From Streptomyces sp. SDr-06 (GTDB taxonomy: Bacteria > Actinomycetota > Actinomycetes > Streptomycetales > Streptomycetaceae): a stretch of 64,000 nt of DNA. Both the position numbers and the translations under genes were made by a program. Positions 61,418 to 64,000 of this stretch are shown here, piece by piece; position 1 is the first letter of the stretch; every line of letters begins with the position of its first letter. The notes below the pieces were generated by a model. That model worked only from the letters and a program-made list of their open reading frames with translations. It made no database searches and had not been told where the DNA came from. Location of the stretch: NCBI RefSeq assembly GCF_003324565.1, contig NZ_QOLA01000002.1:372001-436000 (forward strand). The letters run 5' to 3'.

Positions 61418-64000
61418 CTACAGGCCGTAGCGCTCGCGCGCTTCCTTCACGGCCGTGACCGGTACCTCGCCGCGCTTGGCGAGCTGGGCCAGGGCCGCGA
61501 CGACGATCGACTGGGCGTCGACGCCGAAGTGGCGGCGGGCCGCCTCGCGGGTGTCGGAGAGGCCGAAGCCGTCCGCACCGAGCGAGGACCAGTCCTGCTC
61601 GACCCACTGCGCGATCTGGTCCGGGACCTGGCGCATGTAGTCGGAGACCGCGAGGACGGGGGAGTCCACGCCCTCAAGTGCCTTGCGGATGAAGGGGATG
61701 CGCTCCTCGCCGCGCAGCAGCGCGGCGTCCGCCTCCAGGGCGTCGCGGCGCAGCTCGGTCCACGAGGTGGCGGACCATACGTCGGCGGCCACGCCCCACT
61801 CCTCGGCGAGCAGCTTCTGGGCCTCAAGGGTCCAGTGGATCGCCGTGCCGGAGGCCAGGAGCTGGATGCGCGAGGCGTTCACCGGCACGGTGACACCGGC
61901 CGACTCCGCCGTGTTGAAGCGGTACAGGCCCTTGACGATGCCCTCGTCGATGCCCGCGGGCTTCGCCGGCTGCGGCATCGGCTCGTTGTAGACCGTCAGG
62001 TAGTAGAAGACGTCTCGGTCCTCGCCCGGGGCGGCCTCGCCGTACATGCGGCGCAGACCGTCCTTGACGATGGCCGCGACCTCGTAGGCGAAGGCCGGGT
62101 CGTACGACAGGGCCGCCGGGTTGGTCGCCGCGATCACCGGGGAGTGGCCGTCGGCGTGCTGGAGGCCCTCACCGGTCAGCGTCGTACGGCCCGCGGTGGC
62201 GCCCACCAGGAAGCCGCGGCCCAGCTGGTCGCCGAGCTGCCACATCTGGTCGGCCGTGCGCTGCCAGCCGAACATCGAGTAGAAGATGTAGAACGGGATC
62301 ATCGCTTCGCCGTGCGTGGCGTACGACGACGCGGCGGCGATGAAGTCGGCCATCGAGCCGGCCTCGGTGATGCCCTCGTTGAGGATCTGGCCGTCCTTGG
62401 CCTCGCGGTAGTACATGAGCTGGTCGCGGTCGACCGGCTCGTACGTCTGGCCCTTCGGCGAGTAGATGCCGAGCGAGGGGAACAGCGACTCCATGCCGAA
62501 GGTGCGGGCCTCGTCCGGGACGATCGGGACCCAGCGCTTGCCGGTCGTCTTGTCGCGGATCAGGTCCTTCATCAGCCGGACGAACGCCATGGTGGTGGCC
62601 ATGGACTGGCTGCCGGAGCCCTTGTCGAACGCCGCGAACGACTTGTCGGCCGGGGCCGGCAGCGGGGCGATCGCGTGGCTGCGGCGGGCCGGGGCCGGGC
62701 CGCCGAGCGCCGCGCGGCGCTCCTGGAGGTAGCGGACCTCGGGGGAGTCGGCGCCGGGGTGGCCGTAGGGGACCACGCCGTCGACGAACTGCGCGTCGGA
62801 GATGGGCAGTTCAAGAAGGTCACGCATCTTCTTGAACTCGTCGTTGGTGAGCTTCTTCATCTGGTGGTTCGCGTTCTTGGACGCGAAGCCCTCACCGAGG
62901 GTGAAGCCCTTGACGGTCTGCGCCAGGATGACGGTCGGCGCACCCTTGTGGGACAGGGCGGCCTTGTAGGCGGCGTACACCTTGCGCGGCTCGTGGCCAC
63001 CGCGCGACAGGTGGAAGCACTCCAGGATCTTGTCGTCGGACAGCAGCTTCGCCATCTCGACGAGCGCCGGGTCCTTGCCGAAGAAGTCCTCGCGGATGTA
63101 GGCCGCGTCGCGCGTCTGGTACGTCTGCACCTGGGCGTCGGGGACCTCGCGCAGGCGGCGGACCAGGGCGCCGGTGGTGTCGAGCTGGAAGAGCTCGTCC
63201 CAGGCGCCGCCCCACAGTGACTTCACGACGTTCCAGCCGGCGCCGCGGAACTGGGCCTCCAGCTCCTGCACGATCTTGAAGTTGGCGCGGACCGGGCCGT
63301 CGAGGCGCTGCAGGTTGCAGTTGATGACGAAGGTCAGGTTGTCCAGACCCTCGCGGGCGGCGAGTGCGAGGGCCGCCGTCGACTCGGGCTCGTCCATCTC
63401 GCCGTCGCCGAGGAACGCCCACACGTGGGAGTTCGAGACGTCCTTGATGTTCCGGTTGGTGAGGTACCGGTTGAAGCGCGCCTGGTAGATGGCGGAGAGC
63501 GGGCCCAGACCCATGGAGACGGTCGGGAACTCCCACAGCCAGGGCAGGCGGCGCGGGTGCGGGTAGGAGGGCAGGCCGTCGCCCGCGGACTCCTGGCGGA
63601 ACTTGTCGAGGTGCGCCTCGGTGAGGCGGCCGTCGAGGAAGGCGCGGGCGTAGATGCCGGGCGAGGCGTGGCCCTGGATGTAGAGCTGGTCGCCGGAGCC
63701 GTCGCCCTCCTTCCCGCGGAAGAAGTGGTTGAAGCCGGTCTCGTACAGCCAGGCCGCGGACGCGAAGGTCGCGATGTGGCCGCCGACGCCGTACTTCGAG
63801 CCTCGGGTCACCATGGCCGCCGCGTTCCAGCGGTTCCACGCGGTGATCCGGCGCTCCATCTCCTCGTCACCGTCGATGACGGGCTCGGAGGAGGAGGGGA
63901 TGGTGTTGACGTAGTCCGTCTCCAGCAGCTTCGGCAGGGCCAGGCCCGCGCCTTCGGCGTGCTGCAGCGTGCGGCGCATCAGATACGCGGCCCGGTGCGG
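61418..64000 (-). CDS. aceE: Pyruvate dehydrogenase E1 component (5' end outside window)
   Basis: Homodimeric-type E1 that decarboxylates pyruvate with thiamine diphosphate and passes acetyl groups to the lipoyl domain of E2. 860 codons are present and the frame is still open at 64000, so about 40-50 N-terminal residues are missing; the internal ATG at 63979 is not the start. ThDP-binding motif GDGEMDEPESTAALALA, ending in INCN. C-terminus AVKEARERYGL is intact. Depends on lipoate made by LipA/LipB, encoded at 46261-48166. Confidence 0.97.
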   Translation of the reverse strand, partial: PHRAAYLMRRTLQHAEGAGLALPKLLETDYVNTIPSSSEPVIDGDEEMERRITAWNRWNAAAMVTRGSKYGVGGHIATFASAAWLYETGFNHFFRGKEGDGSGDQLYIQGHASPGIYARAFLDGRLTEAHLDKFRQESAGDGLPSYPHPRRLPWLWEFPTVSMGLGPLSAIYQARFNRYLTNRNIKDVSNSHVWAFLGDGEMDEPESTAALALAAREGLDNLTFVINCNLQRLDGPVRANFKIVQELEAQFRGAGWNVVKSLWGGAWDELFQLDTTGALVRRLREVPDAQVQTYQTRDAAYIREDFFGKDPALVEMAKLLSDDKILECFHLSRGGHEPRKVYAAYKAALSHKGAPTVILAQTVKGFTLGEGFASKNANHQMKKLTNDEFKKMRDLLELPISDAQFVDGVVPYGHPGADSPEVRYLQERRAALGGPAPARRSHAIAPLPAPADKSFAAFDKGSGSQSMATTMAFVRLMKDLIRDKTTGKRWVPIVPDEARTFGMESLFPSLGIYSPKGQTYEPVDRDQLMYYREAKDGQILNEGITEAGSMADFIAAASSYATHGEAMIPFYIFYSMFGWQRTADQMWQLGDQLGRGFLVGATAGRTTLTGEGLQHADGHSPVIAATNPAALSYDPAFAYEVAAIVKDGLRRMYGEAAPGEDRDVFYYLTVYNEPMPQPAKPAGIDEGIVKGLYRFNTAESAGVTVPVNASRIQLLASGTAIHWTLEAQKLLAEEWGVAADVWSATSWTELRRDALEADAALLRGEERIPFIRKALEGVDSPVLAVSDYMRQVPDQIAQWVEQDWSSLGADGFGLSDTREAARRHFGVDAQSIVVAALAQLAKRGEVPVTAVKEARERYGL

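Overview
The window is high-GC actinobacterial chromosome, almost certainly Streptomyces. Signs of this are third-codon-position GC saturation, frequent GTG/TTG starts, homologues of glnE, malEFG, glnII, glnA, lipA, lipB and aceE on one segment in an order I recall from the Streptomyces coelicolor core (roughly the SCO2234-to-SCO2183 interval), and GC-rich intergenic repeats typical of the genus. No tRNA, rRNA, CRISPR, prophage, transposase or polyketide/peptide-synthetase genes were seen. The window opens inside glnE and ends inside aceE, so both are partial.

Layout. 1-1.6 kb: 3' half of glnE. 1.6-2.5 kb: membrane PAP2-type phosphatase. 2.6-11.6 kb: maltose/maltodextrin locus, in which malEFG is flanked by two inverted copies of a GH13 alpha-glucosidase plus LacI-regulator pair. 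11.7-13.8 kb: cyanate cluster (cyanase, beta-carbonic anhydrase, divergent LysR). 14-19.3 kb: very large secreted amylase-pullulanase. 19.4-23.2 kb: an NB-ARC/TPR signalling ATPase and a response regulator-PP2C phosphatase. 23.3-26 kb: TetR, a 2Fe-2S reductase and a putative di-iron protein. 26-32.8 kb: membrane/sigma-like protein, tyrosine phosphatase, rhomboid-like protein, lipoprotein, DUF1996 protein, rRNA methyltransferase. 32.8-35.6 kb: NarL-type two-component system and a winged-helix regulator. 35.9-37 kb: glnII. 37.3-40.8 kb: oxidoreductase, ArsC-like protein, small protein, ArsR regulator, and a cobalamin riboswitch in front of a Ni/Co transporter. 40.8-45 kb: ABC exporter, glnA, RDD protein. 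45-48.2 kb: DUF4191 protein, small protein, lipA, lipB. 48.4-51.2 kb: XRE/TPR regulator and FAD oxidoreductase. 51.2-51.9 kb: repeat island. 51.9-56.8 kb: SDR epimerase, GNAT, M20 amidohydrolase, TetR/SDR pair, DUF4240. 56.9-59.3 kb: two GntR-like paralogues around a small membrane protein. 59.3-64 kb: WYL regulator, VOC protein, aceE.

How it works together. (i) Nitrogen: GlnE adenylylates GlnA, and the target tyrosine is residue 397 here. Both glnA and glnII carry upstream four-box arrays with the spacing of GlnR sites. (ii) Starch/maltodextrin: the secreted amylase-pullulanase makes maltodextrins, MalEFG imports them (the ATPase must be encoded elsewhere, normally MsiK), and two GH13 enzymes cleave them inside the cell. 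CTTGC/GCAAG inverted repeats in the malE/GH13 intergenic region and upstream of the pullulanase fit shared control by the LacI repressor(s). (iii) Lipoate: LipB/LipA make the cofactor of the pyruvate dehydrogenase complex whose E1 is aceE. (iv) Cyanate: CynS and carbonic anhydrase act together.

The most unusual features are the inverted GH13-LacI duplication with a 107-bp identical tract, the ferritin-like di-iron signature next to a dedicated 2Fe-2S reductase, the paired GntR regulators sharing a TGCCAATG motif, a 72-bp tandem repeat island running into a stop codon, and an NB-ARC protein without an output domain. I did not find clear evidence of a wholly new multi-gene system.
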